Assembly (NCBI GenBank): GCA_049511415.1
Contig: JBEKYC010000013.1
Location: 1 to 64,000, forward strand
Length of the DNA: 64,000 nucleotides
Direction: 5' to 3'
Source: Bog-159 sp049511415
Lineage (GTDB): Bacteria > Acidobacteriota > Terriglobia > Bryobacterales > Bryobacteraceae
Every line of letters begins with the position of its first letter. Position 1 is the first letter of the stretch. This document shows, piece by piece, positions 51,393 to 61,172 of this stretch. Made by a program: the position numbers and the translations under genes. The notes beneath the pieces were generated by a model, which saw only the letters and a list, made by a program, of their open reading frames with translations, did not search any database and was not told the DNA's origin.

Positions 51393-52571
51393 ATGACAGA
51401 CATGTTTCGACAACGGCTGGAAGGGCTGGTTCGCGATCATGAACAGCTTATACAGCAACGGAATGAGCCGGTTCCCGAGGCGAGCGGCTGGTTTCAGCGC
51501 TACCGCTATCCGGTGCTAACGGCGGCCCATGCTCCGCTCGCGTGGCGCTACGATTTCGATCGGGAGGCCAACCCGTTTTTACTGGAACGGCAGGCGGTGA
51601 ACGCCGCGTTCAATGTAGGCGCCATGGAGTGGCAGGGCAAAATCGTGTTGATGGCGCGGGTGGAGGGCGCCGACCGCAAGTCGTTTTTCGCGGTGGCGGA
51701 GAGCGCTACCGGCGTGGACGAGTTCCGCTTCTGGGACTATCCGGTGGTGATGCCCGAGGGCGCGGACCCGGAGACCAACGTTTACGACATGCGGCTGACG
51801 GCACACGAAGATGGCTGGATCTACGGCCTGTTCTGTGCCGAACGCAAGGAACCCAATGCGCCGCCGGGCGATCTGTCGTCGGCCGTGGCGCAGTGCGGCA
51901 TCGCACGCACGCACGATTTGCAGACGTGGGAGCGGCTGGACGATTTGCGTACGCCATCGGCGCAGCAGCGCAATTGCGTGCTGCATGCGGAGTTTGTGGA
52001 TGGCAAGTATGCTTTCTATACACGTCCGCAGGATAGCTTCATCGAGGCGGGGCGCGGCGGCGGCATCGGCTGGGGCTTGGCCGCGAATATGGAGCACGCT
52101 GTGATCGAAGACGAGGTCATCATGGAGCGGCGCGCCTATCACACCATCAACGAGGTGAAAAATGGCCTGGGTCCGGCGCCCATCAAGACCGCGCGAGGTT
52201 GGCTGCACCTGGCGCATGGCGTGCGTAATACCGCGGCCGGTCTGCGTTACGTCTTGTATTGTTTCCTCTGCGACTTGGCCAAACCGTGGGAGGTGACCGC
52301 CCACCCCGGCGGATACTTCCTGGCGCCGCGGGGCGAAGAGCGCGTGGGCGACGTTTCGAACGTGGCGTTTTCCAACGGCTGGGTGGCGCGCGGGGACGAT
52401 GTTTTCATCTATTACGGCGCGTCCGACACGCGCACTTACGTCGCCACGACCACGGTGGAGCGCTTGCTCGATTACGTGCTGAACACGCCGCCCGATCCGC
52501 TGCGCAGTGCATTGTGCGTGGCGCAACGGATCGCGCTGATCGATAAGAACCACCACCAGGCCCGCCAATGA
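51393..52571 (+). CDS. GH130 4-O-beta-D-mannosyl-D-glucose phosphorylase
   Basis: About 392 residues; the frame is open from 51291, and starts at 51369, 51393 or 51402 are possible. I favour 51393 (MTDMFRQRLEGLVRDHEQLI), the usual family N-terminus. The five-bladed GH130 propeller is visible: FQRYRYPVLTAAHAPLAWRY, NAAFNVGAMEWQGKIVLMAR, VEGADRKSFFAVAES, YDMRLTAHEDGWIYGLFCAE, GLGPAPIKTARGWLHLAHGV and SNVAFSNGWVARGDDVFIYY. The combination YRYPVLTAAH with PFLLERQAVNAAFN is typical of the mannosylglucose phosphorylases. It yields mannose-1-phosphate and glucose. The next gene, cellobiose 2-epimerase, overlaps its stop by 4 nt and makes its substrate from mannobiose. Confidence 0.88.
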   Translation: MTDMFRQRLEGLVRDHEQLIQQRNEPVPEASGWFQRYRYPVLTAAHAPLAWRYDFDREANPFLLERQAVNAAFNVGAMEWQGKIVLMARVEGADRKSFFAVAESATGVDEFRFWDYPVVMPEGADPETNVYDMRLTAHEDGWIYGLFCAERKEPNAPPGDLSSAVAQCGIARTHDLQTWERLDDLRTPSAQQRNCVLHAEFVDGKYAFYTRPQDSFIEAGRGGGIGWGLAANMEHAVIEDEVIMERRAYHTINEVKNGLGPAPIKTARGWLHLAHGVRNTAAGLRYVLYCFLCDLAKPWEVTAHPGGYFLAPRGEERVGDVSNVAFSNGWVARGDDVFIYYGASDTRTYVATTTVERLLDYVLNTPPDPLRSALCVAQRIALIDKNHHQARQ

Positions 52572-53767
52572 TCGCGAACCAGGAGTGGACGGAGCGGTTC
52601 CGGCGGGAACTGACCGGAAACATTCTGCCGTTCTGGATGCGCCACACCGTGGATAGGGAAAACGGCGGGTTCTACGGCGAGGTAGACTGCGACCTGCGCG
52701 TAAACCAACAGGCGCCCCGCGCATCGGTGATCAATTCGCGCATCTTATGGACTTTCGCCGCGGCGGCGCGTATTTTGCGAGATGCCGCCTACCGCGAGAT
52801 GGCCGATTGGGCGTACGCCTATACCATCGATAGCTTCCTGGACAAGCAGTTCGGTGGCGTCTACTGGATGCTGGATTACCTGGGACATCCCATTTCGGAT
52901 CGCAAGCAGATTTACGCCCAGGCGTTCGCCATCTATGGCTTGGCCGAATATTTCCGGGCGACCGCACGCGCCGAGGCCTTGGATTGCGCGAAACAGCTTT
53001 ACCATCTGATCGAAGAGAACAGCGGAGATCCCGAGTATGGCGGTTATCTGGAAGCCCGCGCGCGGGATTGGAGCGCTCTGGGAGACTTGCGCCTGAGCCA
53101 GAAAGATCTGAACTGCCCGAAGTCGATGAACACCCATTTACACGTGCTGGAAGCCTATACCAACCTGTTGCGCGTGTGGGATGATGCCGGCTTGCGGGCG
53201 AGTTTGCGCACGCTGCTCGCGATCACGTTGGATCGCATCGTGGATGGCGCGCACTTCAAGATGTTCTTTGACACGCAATGGGCGCCAATCTCCGATCATG
53301 TCTCGTTCGGACACGACATTGAAGGCAGTTGGCTGATCCAGGAGGCGGCAGAGGTGCTGGGTGATCCGGCACTGATCGGCCGCGCCCGTGCCTTGGCCGT
53401 GCGTATGGCGCTGGCGGTTTACGACGAGGGTTTGGATGCGGACGGCAGCCTATTCTATGAGGCCTCCCACGGCCGCTTGGTCGATCCCAACAAGCACTGG
53501 TGGGCGCAGGCGGAGGCGGTCGTCGGCTTTTACAACGCCTGGCAGGTTTCCGGACAAGAGAAGTTCCGCACGGCAGCTTGCCGCGCTTGGGAGTATATTG
53601 AAAACAGTGTGGTCGATAAGGTCCACGGCGAATGGCACGCCAAGTTGAAACCGGACGGCGCCCCGTGGAAAGCCGCGGAAGATCCGGATGCGTGCCTGGT
53701 AGGCGCCTGGAAATGCCCCTATCACAACGGGCGCGTCTGCTTGGAAATGTTGGCACGTCTGCGGTAG
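52568..53767 (+). CDS. Cellobiose 2-epimerase (AGE superfamily)
   Basis: 399 residues, ATGA overlap with the GH130 gene. The (alpha/alpha)6 barrel of N-acylglucosamine 2-epimerase-like enzymes shows MRHTVDRENGGFYGEVDCDL, ASVINSRILWTFAAAARILR, KSMNTHLHVLEAYTNLLRVW (conserved His), SFGHDIEGSWLIQEAAEVLG (catalytic His), NKHWWAQAEAVVGFYNAWQV and WKCPYHNGRVCLEMLARL. Cellobiose 2-epimerases turn beta-1,4-mannobiose into mannosylglucose (or cellobiose into glucosylmannose), exactly the substrate of the adjacent phosphorylase. Together they form the cytoplasmic mannan-disaccharide route known from Bacteroides and Ruminococcus. Confidence 0.92.
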   Translation: MIANQEWTERFRRELTGNILPFWMRHTVDRENGGFYGEVDCDLRVNQQAPRASVINSRILWTFAAAARILRDAAYREMADWAYAYTIDSFLDKQFGGVYWMLDYLGHPISDRKQIYAQAFAIYGLAEYFRATARAEALDCAKQLYHLIEENSGDPEYGGYLEARARDWSALGDLRLSQKDLNCPKSMNTHLHVLEAYTNLLRVWDDAGLRASLRTLLAITLDRIVDGAHFKMFFDTQWAPISDHVSFGHDIEGSWLIQEAAEVLGDPALIGRARALAVRMALAVYDEGLDADGSLFYEASHGRLVDPNKHWWAQAEAVVGFYNAWQVSGQEKFRTAACRAWEYIENSVVDKVHGEWHAKLKPDGAPWKAAEDPDACLVGAWKCPYHNGRVCLEMLARLR

Positions 53768-53817
53768 TTGGGATTCTGAACGGATCACGTCAGTAAGGGC
53801 TGCGGGGTGGGTGTGTC

Positions 53818-56061
53818 ATGAGGGGGACAAGCAGAGGTGTTGGCTGGTTGTGGCTGGCTTTCGTTTGCCCGGTCGGGATTTTGCAGGCACAGGCCGTCCC
53901 CGAGATCGTGATTCATGACTTCGGCTACTTCCCCAAAGGTGCTGCCCCGTATGGCACTTTGATCCGGGATGCGGAAGGCAACCTTTATGGCACGGCGTAT
54001 CAGGGAGGCGCCGCCGCCGAAGGCGCGGTATTCGAATTGGATCCATCCGGCCACTACACCCTTCTGTACAGCTTTACGGGCGGAGCCGACGGGGCCAACC
54101 CATACGCCGGGTTGATGCGCGATTCCGCGGGCAACCTCTACGGAACCACATACCAGGGTGGCGCTTCGGGCCATGGCGTGGTGTACAAGTTGAACCCTTC
54201 GGGGGTCCAGACCGTTCTGTATACTTTCACCGGCGCCGCGGATGGCGCCAACCCCTACGCCGGAGTCATCGCGGATGCGGACGGCAATCTCTACGGCACG
54301 GCTTCGGCCGGCGGTTCGGCGAACGCCGGCGTGGTTTACAAGCTGGACCCATCCGGTAACGAAACCGTGCTGCACAGTTTCACTGGCGGAGCTGACGGAG
54401 GTGACCCCTACGCCGGTGTGATCGCCGATGAACAGTGGAATCTCTACGGAACCACCCGCGGGGGTGGTAAAGCCCTTGCGGGCGTCCTGTACAAGCTGGA
54501 CCCATCCGGCCGGGAAACCGTGCTGCACACTTTTGGCCCGCCCTCCGGAGAGACCCCCACTGCGGGCGTAGTCCGCGACCCGGCAGGCAACCTCTATGGG
54601 ACCGCCACCACCGTAATCTATAAACTGGATGCCGCCGGCCATTATTCGGTGCTGCACTTTTTGCCATACGGCACGACGGGCGGTCTGGCCTCGGCGGGGC
54701 TGGCCCGCGACGCGGCAGGCAATCTGTACGGAACGTCGGACCCGGCGGAGGGCCCGTTCCCAACGGAGGCGCCATTTGGCGCGGTCTATAGGTTAGAACC
54801 TACAGGACGATTCACCGCGCTCTACAGCTTCCCAGGCGCGCCCCAAGCCGGAAATGTTGCCACGGGACCTAACCCAGGAGTGGTGCTCGATTCCGCGGGC
54901 AACATCTACGGAGCCACGCCTTACGGAGGCATCGGTGGAATGTTGTACCAGCTCGACACGGCCGGTCAGGAGACGACGCTGTATAGTCTGCCGTCGGCGC
55001 ATCACGGAAGTTTCCCCCGCTCGGCCGTCACCATCGGGCCAGCCGGTGACTTATTCGGCACGACTGCGGCAGGCGGCGCCGCGAACGCCGGCGTCGTCTA
55101 CGAGATGGATTCCACGGGCCGCGAGAAGGTATTGTACAGCTTCACCGGTGGAGCCGACGGGGCCTATCCCCAGTCTGGCGTGGTCTTCGACCTTGCGGGC
55201 AATCTCTATGGCACTACCGAATTCGGCGGTCCCGCGAACGCCGGTCTGGTCTTCAAACTAGACACCTCCGGACATGAAACGGTTTTGTACAGTTTCACGG
55301 GAAGGGCAGACGGGGCTTATCCCGTTTCCGGCGTTATCCTCGATCCCGCCGGCAACCTCTACGGGACCACTTTGGGCGGCGGATCGGCAAGCCAAACCGG
55401 CATACCCGAAGGTGTGGTCTTTAAAGTGGACCCATCCGGCCAGGAGACCGTGCTCTACAGCTTCACGGGCTTGTCGGATGGAGGCGCTCCGGCGGCCGGA
55501 GTGATTCGGGATTCCGATGGGAATCTATACGGCACTACGATTTACGGCGGGCTCGGCGCAGGTGTCGTCTATGAGATCGGCGCCGCTGGCGGAGAGACCG
55601 TGCTCTATAGTTTTACGGGCGGGTCCGATGGCGCCAATCCCTTTGCCGGCTTGATTTCCGACTCCTCCGGCAACTTCTATGGAACCAATGTCAATTCCGG
55701 CGCAGGGGGCGGCGGCGTAGTGTTTCAACTGGATGCGGCCGGGGATTACACGGTTTTGTATAGCTTCTCTGACGGACGCGGCGGAAACTCTCCATTCGCC
55801 GGCGTGATTCGCGATGAGAATGGAAATCTCTTCGGGACTGCGGAATACGGCGGCGATACGGGTTGCATCTTTGGCTGCGGAGTGGTGTACGAATTGAATC
55901 CGTTAGGCCAGGAGCGGGTCCTCTATTCGTTCACGGGTGGGCCGGACGGTGGCAGCCCGCTGGCGGGCGTGACGCGGGATGCGGAGGGCAATCTGTACGG
56001 AACAGCCATGGAGGATGGCGCGGGAGGTGGCGGCGCCGTGTACAAACTGATCTTGCCGTAG
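53818..56061 (+). CDS. Secreted GloVer-type tandem-repeat protein (14 repeats)
   Basis: 747 residues. A signal peptide (GWLWLAFVCPVGILQAQA) is followed by about fourteen repeats of ~50 residues, each with a GNLYGT core and a VLYSFTGGADG strand, for example VYKLDPSGVQTVLYTFTGAA with DGNLYGTASAGG and VFKLDTSGHETVLYSFTGRA with AGNLYGTTLGGG. This is the choice-of-anchor GloVer repeat, probably a beta-propeller or solenoid on the cell surface or outside. No C-terminal anchor is present after the last repeat (KLILP). The DNA periodicity makes the region prone to slippage. It ends 2 bp from the convergent gene at 56064. Confidence 0.87.
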   Translation: MRGTSRGVGWLWLAFVCPVGILQAQAVPEIVIHDFGYFPKGAAPYGTLIRDAEGNLYGTAYQGGAAAEGAVFELDPSGHYTLLYSFTGGADGANPYAGLMRDSAGNLYGTTYQGGASGHGVVYKLNPSGVQTVLYTFTGAADGANPYAGVIADADGNLYGTASAGGSANAGVVYKLDPSGNETVLHSFTGGADGGDPYAGVIADEQWNLYGTTRGGGKALAGVLYKLDPSGRETVLHTFGPPSGETPTAGVVRDPAGNLYGTATTVIYKLDAAGHYSVLHFLPYGTTGGLASAGLARDAAGNLYGTSDPAEGPFPTEAPFGAVYRLEPTGRFTALYSFPGAPQAGNVATGPNPGVVLDSAGNIYGATPYGGIGGMLYQLDTAGQETTLYSLPSAHHGSFPRSAVTIGPAGDLFGTTAAGGAANAGVVYEMDSTGREKVLYSFTGGADGAYPQSGVVFDLAGNLYGTTEFGGPANAGLVFKLDTSGHETVLYSFTGRADGAYPVSGVILDPAGNLYGTTLGGGSASQTGIPEGVVFKVDPSGQETVLYSFTGLSDGGAPAAGVIRDSDGNLYGTTIYGGLGAGVVYEIGAAGGETVLYSFTGGSDGANPFAGLISDSSGNFYGTNVNSGAGGGGVVFQLDAAGDYTVLYSFSDGRGGNSPFAGVIRDENGNLFGTAEYGGDTGCIFGCGVVYELNPLGQERVLYSFTGGPDGGSPLAGVTRDAEGNLYGTAMEDGAGGGGAVYKLILP

Positions 56062-56063
56062 AC

Positions 56064-58613
56064 CTAGAACGGGGCTGTGCCCGCTGCGGAAACCACGACT
56101 TTAACTGGACTGGACGAAATTCCGTTCTGCGGATTTGTCACCGCGAACGTCAGGTGGTCGCCCGTAGCTACCGGACACGCAGATGCCGCGGCCAGCGTCA
56201 AAGGACCCAGATCGACCAGAGGCGATAGCGGGGATCCATAGCCGTCTGTCAGATCCACGGCCAGGTTGGCCACCAGAGAAATGCTCGCATCGGTCCAGTT
56301 GGCTACGTACATCTGGCAGTCAGCACGGCCGGCGCTGCTCCAACCTCCGCCGGATGCCTCGGAATCGCTGATTTGAAGATAGGGCGAACCTTGCGCCGCC
56401 ATCGGCAGTCCCAGATTCGGCAAAGACCCGAACCCTGTGCCAATAATGCTCACCGGTAATGACGGCGGCCATGGCGCGGAGAACTCCGTCGATTGCGGCG
56501 TTTGTACGATGATTTGATTACAAACGCTGGGCTGTTGCGGCGTGGGGGGCGAGCTGCAGCTTGAATTGTATTCCAGAGCCGGTGTAGGGAACTGCGTCGC
56601 CACAAAATAGATCTCGGGCGCGGAGGCGGTGTTGCCTGTGCAATTCAGATAGGGCGGCGATTGGTTTCCCGCGAGCGGCCAGGATTGATTGGGCCAGTCA
56701 ACCGGATTCTCGGAAAGGTTAGGGCTATTCAAGCCGGGCCGTACGGCTGGCAGCACGCCACAAGAAGCGGCCGACGGCAAATCGCTGCTCGCGAGCACCG
56801 GAGCGGTTGTCGGCAGGCTATTCGGGTCCACATAATCGATCAGCGGTATGTAAGGTCCCATCAGGCCGCCGCCATTCCCGTCCACATTCGTGTACTCGGC
56901 CGTCGAAAACGGCACGGCAACTCCGGAGCAGGCGAAGGTTGTGGCCGGCAGTGTGTTTCTTACCGTCAACAGCAGGGGATATGTAGTGGAAAACGTGCTC
57001 AACTGGCTGAGATCCAGCACCGTGTAGCCATTCAACGTCCACACCGAGTAGAAATCTTTGGCATTCCTGACCGGCTGAACTCCTTGCGCCACGCCCGTGC
57101 CGCTGGTCTGCCGGAGCCACGCCGGCAGCGTGGCGCCGACGTTTACCAGAAGCGTCACGTAGCCTTCGGTCTGCGTGAAGGCGGAATCGGCCAGCGTGGC
57201 AAGCGAAACAGGGGAATCGCCATTGTTATCGGGGCCGGACCAAGTCGCCGGTGGCGGCGAAGACTGATACCAAAACGTCAGGCTCGAATACCTGAGTGGT
57301 GTGCCGGCGCTCAGCGAACAGTTATAAGGCGCATTGCAGGGTGTGTTGGGAGTCGGCGGAACCTGGAAGCGGAATCGCATCACACAACCATCTCCACTTT
57401 GCTTCTGTTGGCACACGCCGCCGTTCAACAATCCCGATAGATCGCTGGTGGAAACCGCCCCGCCAATGTAGCTGTCATCTGGTCCGGGACTGCCCTCCCA
57501 CTGCGCCACGCGGGCCCACGCCACGCGATTGGCGAAAGGTAGTGCGGCTGGAAGAGTCGCATCGCCATCCGCATAGCAGGCCTGCGGGGTAATATTGGCA
57601 TTGTTGGTGTGCTGTTGTTTCTGGCTTTGATCCAGCCATTTAGCGCTCGACTGCGATAGATCCGCCAGAGAGACGATCGCACCGCACGCCGGCGGGTCCG
57701 CACCCGCGCAGTTGCCGGAATTCAAGTTCACCAGCTTGGCGCTCTGCAGATAGCTGGCCGTGTACGCGCAGCCCGTTTTTACGTCGCGCACGATCACGTA
57801 GGGTGTCGGCGGAGGATTGGGTTGGGTGCACGTCAGGCTCACTCCCGGCTTGCCGGTGCAGGTCTCCGGAGGAGCCAGATAACTGCGGACGATGATGCTT
57901 CCGGCTGTGTTCGGGTTGCTGTGTCCGGGTGTGTCAACCACATGCGCGGCCAGTCCGCTTTCGACACTGGGACCCTGCACGTTGGTGTTCCAATCCATGG
58001 ATAGGTGCCGCTGGGTCGCGTCCAGAACATTATCGCTTTCCGGCGCGTTGATCGCACATCCGGTAATGACGCCAGTTGGTTGTGGAATGTATCCCAGGCT
58101 GATAGGAACCAGATACTGCTGCGTCCCGGTGTATGCCGGGCTTTGCCCGCCGGGTCCCGGCACGAAAGGGTTGGAAGCGCTGTTGGCGGGGTCCACGGCT
58201 GCGTCCGCCAAATGCTGCGTGGCGGTATAATGCATGTCGTTATCTGTGATAGAAAAATAGCGCGCATCCGGGAAGGTGCCCACCATAACCAGCTCCACCG
58301 GGCAATAGTGGTTGCTAGCCATCCAGGCGTTGAGATTGGTGATACTGTAATACAGCGAGAAATAGGTGGCGTTCAAATCGCCTGCCGCTTCGGCGCCGCT
58401 CGACCCCGGAATGGCGATTTCATAGGCCGAGATCGGTGCGCCAGGCGCACTGGCGAAACTCTCGAAAAAATTCGCGCCCGTCGGACTTTGGTCCACGCCC
58501 GGCGGGATCGTGCAAGTAGCGGCATCCTGCGGCCACGCGGGAGAGGCCATGAGGCAGCACGCAGCTATCACGGCGCAAGCCGCGGGGATATGGAGTCCGC
58601 CCCTCAGCGACAT
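56064..58613 (-). CDS. Large secreted Cys-containing protein of unknown function
   Basis: 849 residues. A signal peptide (HIPAACAVIAACCLMASPAW) is followed by a long beta-rich chain with many cysteines (NAWMASNHYCPVELVMVGTF, DARYFSITDNDMHYTATQHL, CAYTASYLQSAKLVNLNSGN). A C-terminal ~180-residue part (PVSIIGTGFGSLPNLGLP, MAAQGSPYLQISDSEASGGG, LTFAVTNPQNGISSSP) resembles the IPT/TIG-like module of TIGR03437 proteins. I cannot assign the large N-terminal portion; ARYFSITDNDM is vaguely like DUF1254/DUF1214 segments. It has its own well-formed promoter 6 nt upstream of the ATG. Convergent with the GloVer gene. Confidence 0.75.
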   Translation of the reverse strand: MSLRGGLHIPAACAVIAACCLMASPAWPQDAATCTIPPGVDQSPTGANFFESFASAPGAPISAYEIAIPGSSGAEAAGDLNATYFSLYYSITNLNAWMASNHYCPVELVMVGTFPDARYFSITDNDMHYTATQHLADAAVDPANSASNPFVPGPGGQSPAYTGTQQYLVPISLGYIPQPTGVITGCAINAPESDNVLDATQRHLSMDWNTNVQGPSVESGLAAHVVDTPGHSNPNTAGSIIVRSYLAPPETCTGKPGVSLTCTQPNPPPTPYVIVRDVKTGCAYTASYLQSAKLVNLNSGNCAGADPPACGAIVSLADLSQSSAKWLDQSQKQQHTNNANITPQACYADGDATLPAALPFANRVAWARVAQWEGSPGPDDSYIGGAVSTSDLSGLLNGGVCQQKQSGDGCVMRFRFQVPPTPNTPCNAPYNCSLSAGTPLRYSSLTFWYQSSPPPATWSGPDNNGDSPVSLATLADSAFTQTEGYVTLLVNVGATLPAWLRQTSGTGVAQGVQPVRNAKDFYSVWTLNGYTVLDLSQLSTFSTTYPLLLTVRNTLPATTFACSGVAVPFSTAEYTNVDGNGGGLMGPYIPLIDYVDPNSLPTTAPVLASSDLPSAASCGVLPAVRPGLNSPNLSENPVDWPNQSWPLAGNQSPPYLNCTGNTASAPEIYFVATQFPTPALEYNSSCSSPPTPQQPSVCNQIIVQTPQSTEFSAPWPPSLPVSIIGTGFGSLPNLGLPMAAQGSPYLQISDSEASGGGWSSAGRADCQMYVANWTDASISLVANLAVDLTDGYGSPLSPLVDLGPLTLAAASACPVATGDHLTFAVTNPQNGISSSPVKVVVSAAGTAPF

Positions 58614-58649
58614 GGCCGGATTCTATTTGAAATCGGACCTGTTTGTCAA
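58614..58649 (-). promoter_or_regulatory. sigma70-type promoter of the 849-residue secreted protein, apparently leaderless
   Basis: On the minus strand TTGACA (58649-58644) and TAGAAT (58625-58620) are separated by 18 bp, and the ATG begins 6 nt after the -10 box. Transcription should therefore start at or within 1-2 nt of the start codon. No ribosome-binding site is present. Confidence 0.68.
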
Positions 58650-58689
58650 GCGGCGGATACGATTTGAAACTGCGTCCTACTAAATAAAT

Positions 58690-61134
58690 ATGCAATACGG
58701 TTACTTCAATGATGACGCCCGGGAATATGTGATCACCCGGCCAGATACCCCCCTGCCATGGATCAATTATCTGGGATGCCAGGGTTACTTCGGCATCATT
58801 TCCAATACCGCCGGCGGCTACTCTTTCTATCGCGACGCCCGTCTGCGTAGGATTACGCGATACCGCTACAACAACGTCCCGTTCGACACCGGCGGACGTT
58901 ATCTGTACTTAAGAGATAACGAAACCGGCGACTATTGGTCTCCCTCGTGGCAGCCCACGCAGAGTGATGTGGAACAGTACATTTGCCGTCACGGCATGGG
59001 CTACAGCGTGATCGGTTCGCGCCGCCGGGGCATCGCCGCGAGCACCCGCTATTTCGTGCCGCTGGATGAGAACCTTGAAATCTGGCAGCTCACGGTGTCA
59101 AACCAACGGCTGATGCCGGCGGCATTGTCGGTCTTCTCGGCGGTGGAATTCTGCTTGTGGGATGCCCAGGACGATGCCACCAACTTCCAACGGAATTTCA
59201 GCATCGGAGAAGTAGAAATCGAAGAGGGCGTCATTTATCACAAGACCGAATACCGCGAGCGCCGCGATCACTTCGCCTGGTTCGCCTGCTCTTCGGAACT
59301 GGCGGGCTTCGACACGCAGCGGGATGTGTTTCTGGGTTCCGCGCGTGGATGGGACCGTCCCCAGGCGGTGGAGCGCGGCGAATCGTACGGTTCCGTGGCC
59401 CATGGCTGGGCGCCCATCGGTTCGCATCACGTGCGTCTCGTGTTACAACCCGGTGAAACCCGGCAGATACTTTTTGTCTTGGGCTACCACGAAAATCAGC
59501 GGGACGCCAAGTTCGATCCGCCGGACTCTCAGATCATCAATAAGAAAACCGCCAAGCCGATAATTACGCGATATCTCGTGCCGGAGAATGTCGAGGCGGC
59601 TTTCCAAGGCCTTCGAACCTACTGGGACGGCCTGCTGGGAATCTGCCGGGTCGCCACGCCCGACCCGCACACCGACCGCATGGTGAACATTTGGAATGCT
59701 TACCAGTGCATGGCCACTTTTAATATGTCCCGCTCGGCATCCTTTTACGAGTCCGGCATCGGACGCGGCCTGGGTTTCCGCGATTCCAATCAGGATCTGC
59801 TGGGTTTCGTCCACATGGTGCCGGAGCGCGCCCGCGAGCGTATCCTCGATCTCGCGGCCACGCAACTCCCGACCGGGGGCGCCTATCATCAATATCAGCC
59901 TCTTACGAAGAAAGGCAACAACGACGTCGGCGGCAACTTCAATGACGATCCCCACTGGTTGATCCTGGGCGTGGCGGCGTATCTAAAGGAGACAGGTGAC
60001 TGGAGCATCCTGCATGAGCCGGTGACCTATGACAATCAACCCGGCTCTGAGAAGCCGCTCTTCGATCACCTGCGGCGCAGTTTCCGCTATACCTTGGAGC
60101 GGCTGGGGCCGCATGGGCTGCCGCTGATCGGCCGCGCGGATTGGAACGATTGCCTGAACCTGAACTGCTTTTCGGACACGCCCGGCCAGTCTTTCCAAAC
60201 CACCACCAACAAAGAAGGCAAAGTCGCCGAGTCGGTCTTCATCGGTGGCCTGTTCGTATTGGCGTCGAAGGAACTGGCGGCCATCGCGCGGCACAGTGGA
60301 CACGCCGAGGAATCGCCGGGCTACCTGGCTGAAGGCGCGCGCATGGAAGAAACCGTTCGCAAGCACGGCTGGGACGGCGAATGGTTCCTGCGCGCGTACG
60401 ACGACTTCGGCAACAAGGTGGGATCGAAAGAGTGCGCCGAAGGCAAGATCTTCATCGAGACACAGGGCTTTTGCGTATTGGCGGGTATCGGCCTGGAAGA
60501 CGGCATGGCGCGCCGCGCGCTCGAATCCGTGCGCAAGCATCTGGCCACGCCGCACGGCATCGTGCTGCAGCAGCCGGCTTACTCGCGATACTATTTGCAC
60601 TTGGGTGAGATCTCGTCGTACCCGCCCGGCTACAAGGAAAACGCCGGCATCTTCTGCCACAACAACCCGTGGGTGATCATTGCCGAAGCCATGGCCGGAA
60701 ACGGCGAGGCCGCGCACGATTACTATTCGCGCATCAACCCTTCAGCCCGCGAGCCGATCAGCGACGTGCATCGCTGCGAGCCCTATGTTTACGCACAGAT
60801 GATCGCCGGACGGGACGCGCCCACTCATGGCGAGGCTAAGAATTCGTGGCTCACCGGAACCGCGGCCTGGAATTATTACGCCATTACGCAATGGATATTG
60901 GGCATCCGCCCGGCTTACGACGGCTTGCAGATTGCGCCGGTCATTCCGGAACGATGGGCGGGCTTTCAGGCCGTGCGGCGCTTCCGGGGCGTAACGTATC
61001 GCATCACGGTGCGGCGCGAAGGGCCGGGCAATCGGGTGAAATTGTTCGTGGACGGCGCGGCAGTGCCCGGCGCCATAGTGTCTGCACCCGCCGATGCGCG
61101 CACGGAAGTGATAGTGGAAGCTGTATTGAGCTGA
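58690..61134 (+). CDS. GH94 cellobiose phosphorylase
   Basis: 814 residues, the normal length for cellobiose phosphorylase. The N-terminal beta-sandwich begins [20 protein letters not shown] with [20 protein letters not shown]. The (alpha/alpha)6 catalytic barrel has [60 protein letters not shown] and [15 protein letters not shown] (D484/D487, general acid region), and the C-terminal part has [20 protein letters not shown]. It reversibly phosphorolyses cellobiose to glucose-1-phosphate and glucose in the cytoplasm. The N-terminus and the [20 protein letters not shown] segment favour cellobiose over chitobiose or cellodextrin phosphorylases. No transporter gene for the disaccharide lies in the window. 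Confidence 0.95.
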   Translation: MQYGYFNDDAREYVITRPDTPLPWINYLGCQGYFGIISNTAGGYSFYRDARLRRITRYRYNNVPFDTGGRYLYLRDNETGDYWSPSWQPTQSDVEQYICRHGMGYSVIGSRRRGIAASTRYFVPLDENLEIWQLTVSNQRLMPAALSVFSAVEFCLWDAQDDATNFQRNFSIGEVEIEEGVIYHKTEYRERRDHFAWFACSSELAGFDTQRDVFLGSARGWDRPQAVERGESYGSVAHGWAPIGSHHVRLVLQPGETRQILFVLGYHENQRDAKFDPPDSQIINKKTAKPIITRYLVPENVEAAFQGLRTYWDGLLGICRVATPDPHTDRMVNIWNAYQCMATFNMSRSASFYESGIGRGLGFRDSNQDLLGFVHMVPERARERILDLAATQLPTGGAYHQYQPLTKKGNNDVGGNFNDDPHWLILGVAAYLKETGDWSILHEPVTYDNQPGSEKPLFDHLRRSFRYTLERLGPHGLPLIGRADWNDCLNLNCFSDTPGQSFQTTTNKEGKVAESVFIGGLFVLASKELAAIARHSGHAEESPGYLAEGARMEETVRKHGWDGEWFLRAYDDFGNKVGSKECAEGKIFIETQGFCVLAGIGLEDGMARRALESVRKHLATPHGIVLQQPAYSRYYLHLGEISSYPPGYKENAGIFCHNNPWVIIAEAMAGNGEAAHDYYSRINPSAREPISDVHRCEPYVYAQMIAGRDAPTHGEAKNSWLTGTAAWNYYAITQWILGIRPAYDGLQIAPVIPERWAGFQAVRRFRGVTYRITVRREGPGNRVKLFVDGAAVPGAIVSAPADARTEVIVEAVLS

Positions 61135-61163
61135 TCCCTGTATTGAGCTGATCCCTGTATTGA
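61122..61163 (+). repeat. 17-bp tandem repeat (2.5 copies) across the GH94 stop codon
   Basis: TGTATTGAGCTGATCCC occurs at 61122-61138 and again, exactly, at 61139-61155, and its first 8 bases follow at 61156-61163. The GH94 stop (61132-61134) lies in copy 1. It looks like recent slippage duplication; it also places three TGA codons near the end of the gene. Confidence 0.9.
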
Positions 61164-61172
61164 ATTAAACCT

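Noticed and set aside
53785..54657. 290-codon open frame on the minus strand inside the GloVer gene
   Set aside because: It is antisense to the repeat array; its own repeats mirror the sense repeats, and it has no ribosome-binding site or family match.
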